Assembly: GCA_012934845.2 (NCBI GenBank)
Contig: WNNJ02002157.1
Span: 248,001-312,000 of the forward strand
Reading direction: 5' to 3'
Source of the DNA: Pomphorhynchus laevis
Lineage: Eukaryota; Acanthocephala; Palaeacanthocephala; Echinorhynchida; Pomphorhynchidae
Length of the DNA stretch: 64,000 nucleotides
Position 1 is the stretch's first letter, and each line of letters starts with the position of its first letter. Position numbers and translations under genes: made by a program. Below the pieces are notes generated by a model. That model made no database searches, was not told where the DNA came from, and saw nothing but the letters and a program-made list of their open reading frames with translations. This document shows, piece after piece, positions 1 through 11,404 of this stretch.

Positions 1-722
1 GAGGAGAATTCGGACGGCTGCGTTGACGATGCGTTGTAGGGGAAGAAGAGTGGATTTAGGTGGGTTGGAAAATAGACTAAGACAATAATCGAGTTTAGAA
101 AAAAGAATAGAATATATGATAGTCATACAAGAAGGGAAATCGATCGATCTACGAACTTGACGGAGATTGCGGAGTATCAATGTATATGAGCGTACTTTAT
201 CTCTAACGAAAGGTTTAAGTGAAAGTCGGTTGTAGAAATGGAAGCCTAGGAAAACAAGATTATCAACGATAGGAAGAATTGTAGAATTTAATGATACGGA
301 GGGAGGTTCTAAGTCTAGGCTTCGAAGTAAGATCCTCATAATTTTAGATTTATCAGGATTCAGAGAAAGGCGAAGATAAGAACGATGATTGGAAATTGAG
401 ACAAGACAGTCGGAAGCAAAAACACTAAGATCGTGAATACGATAATGTTGCATAGCATGGAAGTTAAATTTATGAAAAATCGAAGACAAATCACCGAGAA
501 GAAGAGAGAAAAGCATAGGGCCTAATACTGAGCCTTGTGGAACACTGGACGGGATGAACGAAGGATGGGAAGGATAAGAGTTAGAATAGAAGCGAAATGT
601 ACGGTTTGATAGATATGAAGAAAACCATGATATAGTGGGTAAAGAGAAGCCATAATCATGACGAAAGCGATGGAGAAGAATCGAGTGATCGACGATGTCA
701 AAAGCAGACGATAGTTTAGCAA
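1..722 (-). mobile_element. CR1-like LINE, RT fragment (copy A), runs off left edge
   Basis: The minus strand encodes part of a LINE reverse transcriptase. It is the near-identical reverse complement of the plus-strand copy at about 3,815-4,560: both carry the segment around LDLSSAFDIVDHSILL and the later part leading to the NSPKSNLLPLQ region. Homology stops abruptly at about 718-722, so the copy is 5'-truncated inside the RT, as usual for LINEs. Its 3' end lies beyond base 1. The frame is broken by stops, so this is a dead copy, but its high similarity to the 3.4-4.7 kb copy suggests the family was active fairly recently. Confidence 0.8.
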
Positions 723-1640
723 TTTAATCGAGGAAAATGCTTGCTTTATGTATAATTTTTTTGTATGTGCTGGTCAAGCTGACGAGTTTACGTTCTTATG
801 AATTGTTATAACAATGCAAGATAGGGGTAAATAATGACGTTTAGAATAAAGAGAGATTAACATAAAGTCCTTTAGAAAAGGCTACGGAGGCAGGAGCTAT
901 ACAAGGGATGTAGATAAAAGTTATATGCTGTAAAATATATCAAATAATGTTCTAAGGAACCGGATATTTTTTTATTCCTGTGGGATAATGGCTTCAGTAG
1001 CTAAACGCAGCAAAATACAGAACAAAAGCTCCTACCTAATTTCACTTTAAACAATTAATGGAAAACTCAACAATAAATTGTGAGGATAAATCCAGCAGGA
1101 AAGTACCTGCTAGATGTTGACTTCAGGATCTAATGCCTTCAGTAGCTAAACCAAGTAAAAGACCGATCAGGAGCTCCTACCTAATTCCACTAAAAATATT
1201 CAATAAATATTGAATATTCATTGAATATCCTCTTTGTTGGGATGCTGTATACAATTTCCAGCGGCACCATTTACTGATATAAAACCATAATTTTTCCTCT
1301 TTTTGTATTTTTTTTGCGTTTATTATCACGTACAACAACTTTCAATGAGCCAAGGAATAGAAGCTAAATAAAAACAACAAAGATTAAACGTAAAAAACAT
1401 TCAAAGATAAATGTTTGACTGAAGTCACTGACGTAGTCTGCACTTTAAAATTTACTGAGGATGTTGATTATTGTCACAGGCACATTGCTCCAAAGTAGTG
1501 AGATTCGATCAAAGATAGGCACGGTATTTTTGGAATGCGGAAGTGATATTTTGTAAATGGTATTTATGTCCGCGAAGACCCGTTGTCTTACTTAAATTGA
1601 ATATTTATCGACAGGTATCTCGAATGAGGTAAGAGTCTTC
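723..1640. other. No gene seen; two similar 60-base segments
   Basis: AT-rich sequence without a supported coding region. Two segments, about 984-1,050 and 1,123-1,190, share the order CTTCAGTAGCTAAAC, then AGCTCCTACCTAATT, so they look like a degenerate direct duplication. Their origin is not recognised. Confidence 0.4.
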
Positions 1641-3250
1641 CATAACTGATTCTTTGCAGATATCAAATATGTTTGGAAATCATTTCCATTCTTTGAATCT
1701 TGACCATAAGGATGTGACAATGGGTAATCCGTGTACATTTGAATCGCCCGGAGATGACACCAGAGACCTCTTCCGATGTGATGATGTTCTTCAAGAGCTT
1801 CGGAAACTTAAATGCACAGCAGGTGCGGGTCGAGATGACTTACCGCCCGTATATATGCGCAACATCGCTGACATAATATGTCATCCGCTTTACAATATTT
1901 TCTCTGCGTCTGTTGCTTTTGGTGTTGTTCCTTCTGATTAGCATAATTCCATCATCTGTCCTATTTATAAGAAAGGGGATAGTTCGTCCATTGACAATTA
2001 TAGGCCTATTAGTCTCACTTGCGTGTGTTGTCGTGTGCTAGAAAGATTGATTAAGCGACGAATAATAGAATTTCTAAATAGATTTCAAATTTTGAACCCA
2101 GTACATCATGGCTTCCGAAAAGGTTATTCCACGACTACTAATCTTGTACATGCACGTGAAAATTGGTATCACTATTATGATCAAGGCATACCAGTTGATG
2201 TCATTTTCTTTGATTTCTCAAAAGCGTTCGACTCAGTTAATCACACGCGTCTTACTGAGAAGTTGGAGCACATTCATCTCGATAAGAGGATAATAAACTG
2301 GATTCGTGTATTCCATTCCAACCGACAAAGTGTCGTACGAGTAAGTGAGTCACTGTCGAGTCCATTTCCAGTGTTGTTGGGTGTTCTACAGGGAAGTGTA
2401 TTAGGTCACATCTTATTCAGTCTTTATATCAACGATTTGATACCAAATATCAATTCATTCAGTTTATTATATGCAGATGATCTTAAAGTTCAGCGACCTA
2501 TTATTTCCGATCTTGATAAACAGCATTTACAAAGCGACGTCGACGTGACTTATGCACTCGAAAGCATTCAGACTACGTGTGTTGCATCACAGAACGCTTA
2601 ATAGGACATACTCGTCGAGCTCTGATGGGCATAAATCCGTTATGTTACCATACCTTAGCAAATGCCTTTTTCTTAAGGCATATTTTATACGCCTCGCCAG
2701 CTTGTTATCCCGGAACTACTTATGAGCGTCGTGCATTGGAGAAAGTGTTCAGATCAACAACTAAATTAGTCTCAGGGCTGCATATTTTTGGCTACGGGAA
2801 ACGCCTCCAGATATTAAATATGCCTTGTCTGCGATATATCCGTGACAAGCGAGATCTCTCTCTTGTTTTGAAAATTCTGCATACTAAAGATCATCCACTG
2901 TCACATCTACTGCAACTGAGAGGTCAACCTTCTCTTCGAGGACACCCCCTGATGCTGAGAGCACAAAGGTACATGCATGCAGTTTCCTGCTTTTCCAAAC
3001 GAGTCGTACGATCTTGGAATTCGCTTCAGAGTGCGACCGTTTTGTCGTCTACTGCTTCAAGTTTTTGCGCCCTACTGGATGATGACCCTTCCTTCTCAAG
3101 ACAACGGTGGGATTTTCAGTAGTTTATCTGATGAGGAAGGGACAAATCGACTCTTATTCTTTTTATTTCTTGTGAAGCAACTTGTAAAGAGCCTCGGATC
3201 AATTTGTTGTCAATTAATAACAATACGAACATCAAATCAGCCAGCTTGAG
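1640..3250 (+). mobile_element. CR1-like LINE (second family), RT and 3' region
   Basis: Successive plus-strand frames give an ordered reverse transcriptase. A linker and fingers segment (1,654-1,941) contains GAGRDDLPPVYMRN. Then comes PIYKKGDS with NYRPISL and HHGFRKGYST, then the catalytic FFDFSKAFDSVNH segment, a degenerate LQGSVLGHILFSLYIND and LLYADDL (about 2,467-2,487). The thumb and C-terminal part lies at 2,577-3,122. The frame is interrupted: a stop separates 1,941 from 2,023, and a deletion or frameshift near 2,580 removes sequence after the YADD motif. The endonuclease and ORF1 are missing, as in a 5'-truncated copy. RT motif style fits the CR1/jockey superfamily; finer assignment is not possible by eye. 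Confidence 0.8.
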
Positions 3251-3377
3251 TAAATTTTCAACTGGACATCCTTAAAGTGCTTTCATACATTCCACATAAG
3301 GCAGCGTCCGTGCTTATTCAACCAAACCAGTGACCCTGCGTAATATTCTCTCAAAGTGTTGCATATTCTTTCTAAGC

Positions 3378-4679
3378 GTTTCGTCTGATGAAGTTTCTTC
3401 GGTTCTGCTGTCATTACCTAATAAAACCTCTCCTTCTGACCCAATTCCCACTCACTTGCTTAAAAATATCTGCTCCTCTATCTTACCCTTCCTAACCACA
3501 TTGTTCAACTCGTCCATCCGTAGCCGTACATTTCCTTCCATCTGGAAATGCGCCACTGTTCGTCCTCTCATCAAAAAGCAATCTCTCGACTCTTCACTAC
3601 CATCTTCGTACCGTCCTATTTCACTTCTCCCAACTCTTTCTAAACTCCTTGAGCGTCTCGTTCTTAAGCAAGTTAATATATATCTCTTTTCCTCTAACTT
3701 ATTTCCTCCCTTCCAAGCCGCTTTTCGTTCTAATTACTCTACCGAAATTGCATGTCTTAAAGTTTATAACGACTTACTCATATCGCGCGATCATAAATTA
3801 TGTAGTGTCATAGTTTCTCTTGATCTATCGTCTGCTTTTGACATCGTCGATCACTCGATTCTTCTCCATCGCCTTCGTCATGATTATGGCTTCTCTTTAC
3901 CCACTGTATCATGGTTTTCTTCATATCTATCAAACCGTGCATTTTGCGTCTATGCTAACTCTTCTCTCCAATCCTTCGTCCATCCCGTACGGTGTTCCAT
4001 AAGTATCAGTATTAAGCCCTTTGCTTTACTCTCTTCTTCTCGCTGACTTGTCTTCGATTTCTCATAAATTTAACTTCCATGTTATGCAATATGCTGATGA
4101 CATTCTCATCTATGCTCATGCACGTGTTTATCGTATTCACGATCTTAGTGTTTTTGCTTCCGACTGTCTTGTCTCAATTTCCAATCACCTTTCTTCCCTT
4201 CGCCTTTCTCTGAATCCTGATAAATCCAAAATTATGTGGATCCTACCTCGGCTTCGAACCTCCCTCGGTATCATTAAATTCTACAATTATTCCTATCGTT
4301 GATAATCTCGTTTTCCTAGGCTTCCATTTTGACAACCGACTTTCACTTAAACCTTTCGTTAGAGATAAAGTACGCTCATCTACCTTGATACTCCGCAACC
4401 TCCGTCAAGTTCGTAGATTGATCGATTTCCCTTCTTGTATGACTCTAATATCTTCTCTCCATTTTTCTAGACTTGATTATTATCTTAGTCTATTTTCCAA
4501 CTCACCTAAATCCAATCTTCTTCCCCTGCAACTCATCGTCAACGCAGCCGTCCAAATTCTCCTCCGTCTTCGTCGTTTTGATCATACATCCTACCATCTT
4601 GCTTCTCTCGATTTGCCTACAATTTATTGTCGTGTTCAAATTCGTCTTCTTATCGTTGCGTTCCGCCTTGTAACTCTGG
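3378..4679 (+). mobile_element. CR1-like LINE RT, copy B (left part, interrupted)
   Basis: The plus strand encodes a reverse transcriptase: KTSPSDPIPTHLLKN, then YRPISLLPTLSKLLERL, FRSNYSTEIACLKV, SLDLSSAFDIVDHS, a degenerate polymerase motif near 4,010, then MQYADDILIYAH (about 4,084-4,120) and the NPDKSKI segment. At least one frameshift near 4,010 and another near 4,300 break it. The coding sequence stops at about 4,678 within the thumb region, where an inverted block begins. The missing end resumes at about 7,187: the peptide IVAFRL is encoded on both sides, so the two parts were once one copy. Confidence 0.85.
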
Positions 4680-4689
4680 CAGTAGGTTA

Positions 4690-5600
4690 TTGAGGATCGA
4701 CGTAAGTATAGAATCAAACAGAATGCAGAGATCATCGGGAGATAGATAATTAAGAGGAAGTGAAAAGAGTGAAGAATTGAGTAAGGCTGTGCAGAGAATA
4801 GGGATATCGAGAAGCTTCCAGGGTCGACTTGGTGTGGATAATGGTGGAGGCGGAGAAGGAGGATGGGGACGAGTAATAGTAAGAGTGACAAGGAAATGAT
4901 CGGACAAACCAGGATCAGTAATTGACAAGGAAGTATAGTCATTGAAGCAGTTAGGGACAGCAATGATGTCGAGAGCACCGCCGAGAATATGAGTTGGGCT
5001 TGTTGAAAGTAATTTATAGTTAAAATCAGAAAAAAGATTAGTTAAAGTGATAGAGTCAGAGTCAGACGGGCGATCAAGACGAATGTTAAAGTCACTGAGA
5101 ACAAAAGAAGAAGTATAAGACAATGAACAGTGAGACATAAGATCTGCAAGGTCGTTAAAGAAGATACGTGATGGGGCAACTGAACCTGGACGGTATACAA
5201 TCACAAGTTCCAGAGGGAAAGGCGTTGATAATCTGCATATGAGTAATTCGAACGAAGTGTAACGGATGTTAACGTTGATTTTACGTAAAGACATTTGGTG
5301 ACGAGCAATGGCAACAATACCGCCATGGTTAGAAGCAGTAGATGTATGATATGCAATTTGACGAGCTGATTCAACTAGAGAACAACCAGAGCGACATAGA
5401 CGACGAATAGCAAGATCGTCGGAGTCAGAGTGCCAGGATTCGGTAATGCAGAGAATATCGATAGATAATTGATCGAAGATATCGAGAAGCATATCAGCTT
5501 TATGAAGAATGGAGCGAGTATTGAATAGACTAAGACGAAAAGTATGCTTAGGAGCGAGATCGACTAGCGAAGAAGACAAGGGGGAGAGATGGGACGCCAT
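4690..5600 (-). CDS. LINE ORF2 N-terminal endonuclease domain
   Basis: An open frame of about 300 residues starts at 5,600 with MASHLSPL and encodes an exonuclease-endonuclease-phosphatase (APE-type) domain of the CR1/L2 kind. LSLFNTRSI opens the fold, DILCITESWH holds the metal-binding Glu, and YRPGSVAPSRIFFNDLADL follows. SFVLSDFNIRLDRPSD is the D-x-N motif with the usual Gly replaced by Ser, and DPGLSDHFLVTLTI is the terminal S-D-H motif. The enzyme nicks the target DNA to prime reverse transcription. The frame remains open to the junction at about 4,680, after which the last eight residues read into the reverse complement of the flanking RT sequence. The RT that should follow is absent here. 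Confidence 0.85.
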
Positions 5601-5639
5601 CGAATTTTTGGCCTTGTGTGTACAACGTGAAAATTTCCG

Positions 5640-6889
5640 TTGATTTTACGTATAGATAAGGATGACTCGCCGTTTGTTTCACGTCGATGTTTCTCAATGC
5701 GAGCTAAATTGAGCTGGGCAATATCAGAAGGGGAGCGGTCAGGAAAGATACGGCAAGTAGATGAAGTGGTAAGAAGTTTAAAGCGTTGGGAGAGTACAGA
5801 AGAGGCATGTGAACTATGTCGGAAAACGATTTTTAAGAGTGGAGGACTGAGATGATTGGATTTAGTGGATTTGTTTAAACGAATAAAGGATACAGGATCG
5901 ATATTATTGAAGAGGGATGGGTTATCATCAGGAAGAATGGTTGCTAGGATAGACCTGAAAGCAGATACATCATCATCGAGGCGAGATTGTGGAGAAGCAG
6001 ATTCGGAAAGCTTTATGTTTGATATGATTATACAGCGATCGCGCGAAGGAAAACGATTTCGTGGAAGTGGTGGACGGACAGAGCTGGTAGGAGTCGAGGC
6101 AGATGAGCAGATAGAAGTGGAAATGACAGGGGTGCTTGATAGAGAATTAATATTGGTTGGAGCAAGTGTGACAGGAGCGGGGTGTTGAATCGATTGATCA
6201 GAGATGTGACTGGATATGATTTTAAATGAAGGATGTAAATTATTTGGAAGTGTTACGTGGGAGGTAGAGTAAGGAGAATTAAGATAGGTTGGGGCATGAG
6301 TGACAGGAATGGAATGTTGAATCAGTTGATCGGAAATGTTACTGGAAATGATTTTGATGGAAGGATGTAAATTATTTAGAAGTGATACGGGGAGGTCGAG
6401 TAAGAAGTACGTGAAGATAATAAGGAAGTTTGAGATTTATTTAGATTGGGGGAGGAATAGGAAAGATGAGGTACGAGATGAAAAGCTTTACCGTTAGCAT
6501 TGTTAGAATGAGAAAGATTAATGGAAGTTTGGGTACGTAGTTGAACGAGGAGTGTGTGAGAGAGTAGGTTCAATAATGTTATTATAAGATGCGAAGTCAG
6601 GTGTTGATGCGAGGGAAACATCTAAAACAGCATTGGTCTGAGTGGTCGTGTGTGATACAGGAGTAGAGGAGCAGGATAACTATAGTAGTCGTACTGATGT
6701 ACAAAAACCTCAAGTGAAATGTTTACGTTTATACACCGAGTGGTCGGATATTTTAACACGAACAAGTGTCCATACATCGCAATCTTTGGAATCGCATCCA
6801 ACTTCAAAGCTTGTATAACCATCATTGCATTTCGATGTGGAAGATTCTTGATCAGGAACAGGGATCTGAGATCGCGCTTTTTTAGGCAT
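5640..6889 (-). pseudogene. LINE ORF1, broken
   Basis: Upstream of the endonuclease frame, the minus strand has a start at about 6,889 (MPKKARSQIPVPDQESS). It is followed by a Cys-rich stretch with the pattern C-x10-C-x4-C-x2-W, resembling the beginning of a PHD-like zinc finger such as CR1-group ORF1 proteins may carry. Shorter open pieces lie at 6,622-6,825 and 6,376-6,621. The rest is Ser/Thr/Pro-rich. Frameshifts split it. By family knowledge ORF1 binds the element RNA; nothing more is claimed. A diverged fragment of the same ORF1 recurs at 24,245-24,445. Confidence 0.6.
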
Positions 6890-6934
6890 GACCTTTTATC
6901 GATAGATTGAGCTCAATCCGCGAGCGTAGCGAGC

Positions 6935-7158
6935 GGAACTGACAGGAATAATCTGGAACTGACTGGAATAATCTGGAACTGACAGGAATAATCTGGAACT
7001 GACAGGAATAATCTGGAACTGACAGGAATAATCTGGAACTGACAGGAATAATCTGGAACTGACAGGAATAATCTGGAACTGACAGGAATAATCTGGAACT
7101 GACAGGAATAATCTGGAACTGACAGTAATAATCTGGAACTGACAGGAATAATCTGGAA
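6935..7158 (-). repeat. Eleven 20-base tandem monomers at LINE 5' end
   Basis: The unit GGAACTGACAGGAATAATCT (plus-strand spelling) is repeated about eleven times with perfect 20-base spacing. Two units carry one substitution each (GACTGG and GACAGT variants). The array lies just upstream of ORF1 of the minus-strand LINE block and ends about 28 bases before the block boundary. By position it is a monomer-type 5' UTR, comparable in arrangement to 5' monomer arrays of other LINEs, where they act as promoters. That function is inference here. Confidence 0.9.
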
Positions 7159-7186
7159 TGTGTGTTTAAGGTCTTAAAATTTTTTG

Positions 7187-7560
7187 TTCTTAATCGTTGC
7201 TTTCCGCCTTTTTACACTTCATACCCCTTCATTTCTCAATCTTCCTTTTCTTGATAATTCTCGTCCTGTTTACTGTTCCTTGCGTTCCTGTAATTCCCTT
7301 CTTTTACATGTCCCAAACTACTCTACCTCCTTTGGACTCCGCTCCTTCATCGTGGCTGCTCCTCTATCGTGAAACCATCTGCCCATTCTTATATGCCAAT
7401 CAACTTCCTTGCCGTGCTTCAAACGACAAATCCGATCCCATTTAAACAATTTATCTATTTGACTTTTTCATTTTTGTTTGTGGACTTGTAAGCGTACAGC
7501 TTGTACGCATTTGCTACATTAACTAAATTTGTATTATTATTTATCCTTGTGAAATTATGG
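7187..7560 (+). mobile_element. CR1-like LINE copy B, C-terminal RT and 3' UTR
   Basis: The plus frame from about 7,187 encodes IVAFRLFTLHTPSFLN and LLLHVPNYSTSFGLRS, then the RT terminus before a short 3' UTR. The same peptide order is found in the minus-strand copy at 11,466-11,780. This is the right-hand continuation of the RT interrupted at 4,679. The 3' UTR contains the hairpin at 7,492-7,508. Confidence 0.8.
7492..7508 (+). other. LINE 3' UTR stem-loop
   Basis: GCGTAC and GTACGC form a stem close to the 3' end of LINE copy B. The homologous hairpin in copy C (11,419-11,434, minus strand) has GCGTGC and GCACGC, a compensatory change, and both are followed by CATTTGC. By analogy with other LINEs it could be the structure the RT recognises. 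Confidence 0.6.
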
Positions 7561-7599
7561 ATAAGTCACGGAAGACGCATATAAAATGAGTGGCAATAG

Positions 7600-8178
7600 A
7601 AGAGAGCTATATAAAATACGAAAGCTTTGGCGATCAAGTTGAACAAAAGAACGTCTTTGTAGTCCGAGTAGCCAAACACATTTGCTAGACAAAATCGATA
7701 CGTGAAGTCGATTGTTAAGATCATGACAAATCATAACTCTGAGATCGAATATGCTAGAAACTTACTATATCGTACGATTCTCTGTGGCATAGCTGCCTAT
7801 GAATATTTTGTTACCGATGTGTAAGTGACTGCATTTCGCATCGTTCAATAACAACTCTATGTGATGACAGCATAACACTATCACCTTAACAACCCCATGT
7901 ATCACCTGTATCGAGTGTGCATGTTAATACTCGCCATTTCTCCAGATCATCCGCATACATTACACAGACCAGTTTCATTTAAAGGAATGGAGCATATTGA
8001 TGTAAATATTAAAAAAACAGTGGGCTGAGGACACAACCTAGAGGGACTCTGCATAATTGTTAATGCCAACTCGAAAGAGTGCATTCAATTTTTTCATCAA
8101 AGCTACGATTTTTGTAACGAGCTCTGCATTTGTGGTAAAAATACCAAGATCTGTTGACCGACGGAATATGGTACATCA
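7600..8178 (-). mobile_element. LINE RT fragment, another family
   Basis: On the minus strand GVPLGCVLSPLFF and then VYADDLE are readable around 8,050-7,940, followed by a thumb segment with a KCSHLHIGNK-like motif and RDLRVMICHDLNNRLH (about 7,870-7,680). Several frameshifts and stops break it. The motif order is typical of CR1/jockey-type RTs, but the sequence differs clearly from copies A-C, so it is a separate, older family. Confidence 0.65.
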
Positions 8179-8179
8179 T

Positions 8180-9590
8180 CAGACTTGTTTGATATTATGA
8201 CTAATTCCTCTTGGTTTGCAATTAATATATGTTGGTTTGTCCTTTAGTGCGTTTTTATGTTGGATGTAATTGTTGTAAATAAAACAACGGATTTGTAACG
8301 AGCAAGTTGATCCATAATGCTCATATTTCCTGCACTTCCAGCAATAAGAACATATTAAGATTTCCTTAAATATGCGCTTAACTTGATTGACAGTACTCAG
8401 TCACGGAATATGATCGGTTTTTATTAAGTAAGTGAATGTTTGTAGATATGGAGGACACTGAAATGTTTTGCTCACTGCGTTCCTTTAGAAATCTTTAGAT
8501 TTCTAAAAGAACGATGGATTTAGTGATGTAATTAGTATTTGGTATTTAGGTAATAAACTCTGTGCTAGCAAGTATGGTTATAGCTACTGAATGCTTAAAC
8601 TTAAATGGTCATAAATCTTTGGGTGTGACATTTTTGTTTTATAATTAATTAAACTCTTCGTGTAGTTATCGTTTGCAGATTGTAGAAAATAGTTTCTTTA
8701 ATTTTCCGAATTGTTCTATATTTTTTTCCTATCAATTACCAATGATCAAATTATGCCATGAGACTTGCAGGCAAAGCTATTGTGGACTATACAGAAGCGT
8801 GATATTCAATACTCACGTTCTTTGGCACGTAATAAAAATTTCTATTATTTTCAACAAGAGAAAGTGATTCATTTTGCATATGTACCCGACAAATGCGTTT
8901 GTGGTTTTCGCTTAAACAAGAATTATGACGTTAGTAATCGTGCTATTAAACAGCTCTTTGTTTTTCTTCATAATTTTCGCAGTTGATCTTATATCAATGT
9001 TTCTAGAAACTTAAAGATCTCGGTGATTTTATTTAAGCTTTTATTCGAAAATTAGGGTTTAAAAATTACAAATGATAAATGTCCTAGCTTTGGAATAACC
9101 TAGTTGATTTATGTTAAGTGTTTGCATGCAATTTGTAAGTTCTTGCTGTATGTATCTAATGTCTTTGAATCACCATTCCACTCACGTGATCTAGATGTCT
9201 ATGTGCTTAATAGACATTTAAGACACGTTTACCGACATATTTTTACATTCTCAAACACATCGCTATATAACTACTTTAGTAATAAATACAATATTTAATT
9301 GAAATTTGAGGTGTGGCCACTGTTGAGCGTGTAAGTATCAGATTTGCAGCCTTCAACAAACTCAACGGGGGCGGCCAAAATCTACTAATTTGGATTCGAT
9401 TACAAATTACGAATTATTACAAGGGGATTCGAATTTAAACGTTTTATTGAAACGTACAATATTGTTTTTGCAGATATAATTGACGTCTAATAATAAAGAT
9501 TTTGTTAAACAAAATTAGTACATGGGGATATATGTGTCATTAAAAAAAGAAGAAAGATGTGTCAGATATTCTTAATATTTCGTTCTGCTT
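8180..9590. other. No gene seen
   Basis: AT-rich DNA with only short random frames. A perfect small hairpin (GAAATCT/AGATTTC) lies near 8,488-8,503. No domain, RNA gene or clear repeat was recognised. Confidence 0.5.
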
Positions 9591-9594
9591 AGTC

Positions 9595-9725
9595 ATCCAA
9601 TTTATGGCCTCAGGTCCAGAGAGATCTGAGGCCACCAGCCAATCCAACACGCCGCCTTTCGACTAAACCACCCGGGGTCTTTCACCCCTCCCCGAAGAGT
9701 CCAATCGAGGCGGACTATGCTTTGT
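9595..9725 (-). mobile_element. Jockey-like LINE 3'-end fragment
   Basis: This short minus-strand piece matches the 3' parts of the two jockey-like LINEs at about 44,800-44,920 and 47,945-48,075: it encodes SPPRLDS followed by ERPRVV and, further on, the CTCAGG...GAGGCC segment. It is a strongly 5'-truncated insertion. Confidence 0.75.
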
Positions 9726-11400
9726 AAACGTAAGACGAAGAGCTTGCAGTTGACATCTGTGCACGCAGATAATGCAGTAATTCATATTTTGTTTTACAAG
9801 CATTTGCCTATACGAATAGTGTATTTGGTTTTGGTCACAATTATAACGGCATATAGCATATATTCTAGCATCATTGCCAATTGCAATATGCCCAAGTGTC
9901 ATTTACCGCATAATTCACCAATTAGGGCGTACAAAGTGTCGATTGTTAAAGCGCGATTGTCTATCGTTGCCTAAATACGTTACCGAACGCATTAGTAAAA
10001 TAAAAAATCAAATTCTTTAAAATGACCGTTTATAAATGGATTGGTCATCGAGCTTCTTACTCGAATATTTGACCATTCGACATTTATTTGAGAGTTAATA
10101 AAAAAATCAATATCCTCCATATAAATAAAAGATGTCACGTCCTTCTCGATATAAATTATCAAAATATTCTTCAGTAATCCCCAATTAATAAATAAGCAAT
10201 TTAAATTTGAATAGTTTTATGGAACTAAAGTGTATTTATATATTTTTATTATCAGTATATTCCTACCGAGAATTTACTAATGAGGTTTTATTAACGCTTT
10301 TCAATGATCTGCTTAGTCATCCAGATAAAAAACAACCTGTTATCCTAAACTTATTGTTGTGTAACTGCCAAAAAATAAGTACCGAGCGATATTTTTAGAT
10401 TTTATAGATTGCCACCTGTACTTTTATCTTAAAATTAGTTTTTACGTTTTTCTTAATGATGTCATCTTTATAAATTTACTTTCAGTCAGTATTTTACTTT
10501 CTGTATTCAGAAATGCTGTCACGGTGACTTATCGCCAACAACGCCACATTGGGTTACCTTACTATATTTGCTGTTATAACAGAGACGTTTGAAAAGCGAT
10601 TTAGACCAAGCCAATTTTCATCTCTTTGCTTATTGTCATATCTCGAAATCAATTTAAATGGCTCATATAATTTCTCAATTTCTGATAACAGAAAGATCAA
10701 AATCATGGCATCCTCTGTTTTCGGTAAATGGAATTTAAATAATTTTTAATATCTAAAATTTTCTGTCTTGTGATAAACGGAACAGATGATTGCTAATGAA
10801 TCGTTTTTGTTATCTTACCATCAAACTACAAACGAAGCAAAAAAGTCAGAAAATAGGCTTTTAAATCGTTACCGAGATGTTTTGCCATGTAAGATATATT
10901 TCCTGATGTGAATTTGTTCAAAATTTTGATTTAAATTGTTTTGTTAAGCAATTCTGTTTCCCGGAAATGACTGCTACTAGCGAATAAGCAGTAAATTTAG
11001 TTTTCGGAAGCAATGTAAATTTCGATAATATCGAAATCGCATAAAATTTTATTTTAATTTAAATAATTGATTGAATTTGTAACAAAAGAAAAATAAAGGG
11101 AAATGCCGTTTTATTAGATTACTTTTTGACTATTGCGATTTTTCCAAGTCATATCCATATCTGAGAATTTTCAACACAAACAAATAATTAGAACTCAAAG
11201 TTTACAGTAAACCCAATATCCTCATTTGCAAAAGTGTTTTAAATTTACAAATTACGAAACATTTTTCTGTCGTTAAAATTTTGTTACTTGTGTATTATCT
11301 TATACCCACAATTTATTACTGAATTTTTTTACTGAAACTCGATTATTATTTATAATTATTTAATATGTTGATAATTATTTTTTAAAAATAAAAAAAGATA
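9726..11400. other. No gene seen
   Basis: AT-rich sequence. Frames of 60-85 codons occur but have no recognisable domain or coding bias. Nothing else is supported. Confidence 0.5.
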
Positions 11401-11404
11401 TATT

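Larger units (their letters stand above)
4680..7186 (-). mobile_element. Inverted LINE 5' half (5' UTR, ORF1, endonuclease) inside copy B
   Basis: Read on the minus strand this block has, in order, a tandem-monomer 5' UTR (7,158-6,935), an ORF1 beginning about 6,889, and an ORF2 start at 5,600 with an endonuclease domain, ending at about 4,680 right after the endonuclease. It has no RT and no 3' UTR. The flanks carry a near-identical stretch of about 25-30 bases (4,648-4,677 and 7,187-7,217), which is either a decayed target-site duplication or the overlap of a rearrangement in the host RT. A copy that keeps its 5' end and loses its 3' half is not the usual product of target-primed reverse transcription, so inversion, recombination or internal deletion is implied. 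Confidence 0.75.

Noticed and set aside
5640-6188. Two plus-strand frames of 71 and 110 codons
   Set aside because: They are shadows of the minus-strand LINE ORF1.
4680-7186. Twin-priming explanation for the inverted block
   Set aside because: Twin priming puts the inverted 5' part before the forward 3' part. Here the inverted part lies within the forward RT, with RT on both sides.
8673-9298. Several overlapping frames of 60-75 codons
   Set aside because: No domain, no splice logic, and A/T-driven amino-acid content; treated as chance.
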